Source: Lachnospiraceae bacterium UBA7481 (GTDB lineage: Bacteria; Bacillota; Clostridia; Lachnospirales; Lachnospiraceae). From it: a stretch of DNA of 6,381 nt. The notes beneath the pieces were generated by a model. The model was not told where the DNA came from. It saw only the letters and a program-made list of their open reading frames with translations, and ran no database searches. The stretch's first letter is position 1; each line of letters begins with the position of its first letter. The position numbers and the translations under genes are program-made. The stretch lies in NCBI GenBank assembly GCA_002478505.1, contig DLOP01000108.1, positions 1 through 6,381 on the forward strand, read 5' to 3'. This document shows positions 5,805 to 6,381 of the stretch, piece after piece.

Positions 5805-6353
5805 ATGAGTCAAATGAGTAACCAGTATGCAGGAACACAGACAGAAAAGAATCTTCAGGCAGCTTTCGCCGGTGAATCACAGGCAAGAAATAAATATACA
5901 TATTTCGCCTCCAAGGCAAAAAAAGAAGGCTATGAGCAGATTTCAGCCATGTTTCTGAAAACGGCGGATAATGAGAAAGAACATGCAAAGATGTGGCTGA
6001 AGGAGCTGAATGGCATTGGAGATACAAAAGATAATCTGACCGCTGCAGCAGAAGGTGAAAATTATGAGTGGACCGATATGTATGAGGAGTTTGCAAAGAC
6101 GGCAGAAGAAGAAGGATTTACGGAACTGGCGGAGAAATTCAGACTGGTGGCTGCCATTGAGAAGCACCATGAGGAAAGATACCGTGCGCTTTTGAATAAC
6201 ATTGAGACGGCATCCGTATTTGAAAAGAGCGAGGTTAAAGTGTGGGAATGCAGAAACTGCGGACACATTGTTGTAGGAACAAAAGCACCAGAGGTATGTC
6301 CGGCATGCAGCCATCCCCAAAGCTATTTTGAAGTATGTGCAGAAAATTATTGA
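5805..6353 (+). CDS. rbr: Rubrerythrin
   Basis: A 182-residue cytoplasmic non-haem iron protein that in anaerobes reduces hydrogen peroxide to water with electrons from NAD(P)H via rubredoxin-type partners. The ferritin-like four-helix domain (about 10-135) carries the diiron ligand motifs: Glu24 in FAGESQARN, Glu57-x2-His60, the Glu85-x2-Glu88 pair in GENYE, and Glu119-x2-His122. The C-terminal rubredoxin domain (about 145-182) has Cys149-x2-Cys152 and Cys165-x2-Cys168 for a single iron. Length and domain order match classical rubrerythrin (Desulfovibrio form about 190 residues), with a slightly shorter connection between the second and third helices. All metal ligands are present, so it should be functional. 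It appears to be transcribed alone, possibly under PerR control. Confidence 0.96.
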   Translation: MSQMSNQYAGTQTEKNLQAAFAGESQARNKYTYFASKAKKEGYEQISAMFLKTADNEKEHAKMWLKELNGIGDTKDNLTAAAEGENYEWTDMYEEFAKTAEEEGFTELAEKFRLVAAIEKHHEERYRALLNNIETASVFEKSEVKVWECRNCGHIVVGTKAPEVCPACSHPQSYFEVCAENY

Positions 6354-6381
6354 GTCAGGGCCTCAAATTGCTTTGATCGCA
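6354..6381. other. Tail after rubrerythrin with no visible gene
   Basis: Only 28 bases remain after the stop codon. No complete terminator hairpin or ribosome binding site can be seen; any terminator would lie beyond the window. Confidence 0.6.

Noticed and set aside
216..6353. A defence or CRISPR-linked operon built around the nuclease-helicase
   Set aside because: No CRISPR repeats, cas genes, toxin-antitoxin or phage genes are present. The neighbours are metabolic and stress genes with their own promoters and long gaps.

Overview
The window looks like chromosomal DNA from an anaerobic, moderately low-GC Clostridia bacterium, most likely a gut Lachnospiraceae. The support is strong GGAGG-type ribosome binding sites, a TTG start, extended -10 promoters of the TGnTATAAT type, an oxygen-sensitive-lifestyle rubrerythrin, and the style of the proteins. 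No reference search was possible, so the taxonomy is an inference.

Layout, all genes on the + strand: (1) 1-78 is an inverted partial copy of the first gene's own coding sequence, entering from the left edge. (2) 79-215 is a leader with an extended -10 promoter and the ribosome binding site of the first gene. (3) 216-2936 encodes a 906-residue PD-(D/E)XK nuclease fused to an XPD/DinG-type iron-sulfur helicase. (4) 2937-3340 is a 404-base AT-rich intergenic region with a cluster of DnaA-box-like sites and the promoter of the next gene. (5) 3341-4315 encodes a very acidic lipoprotein with an Ig-like domain. (6) 4316-4424 holds a 15-bp stem-loop. (7) 4425-5738 encodes a cytoplasmic GH13 alpha-amylase-family enzyme. 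(8) 5805-6353 encodes a rubrerythrin behind its own promoter, with a PerR-like operator. (9) 6354-6381 is a short tail without a visible gene.

The four genes do not form an obvious pathway. They have separate leaders and unrelated roles: DNA repair, cell surface, maltodextrin breakdown and peroxide defence. I read this as an ordinary chromosomal neighbourhood and not a defence island or mobile element. I did not find a clear new system. The two observations most worth checking are the inverted helicase-gene copy at the left edge, whose four differences are all synonymous, and the DnaA-box cluster away from any dnaA gene.
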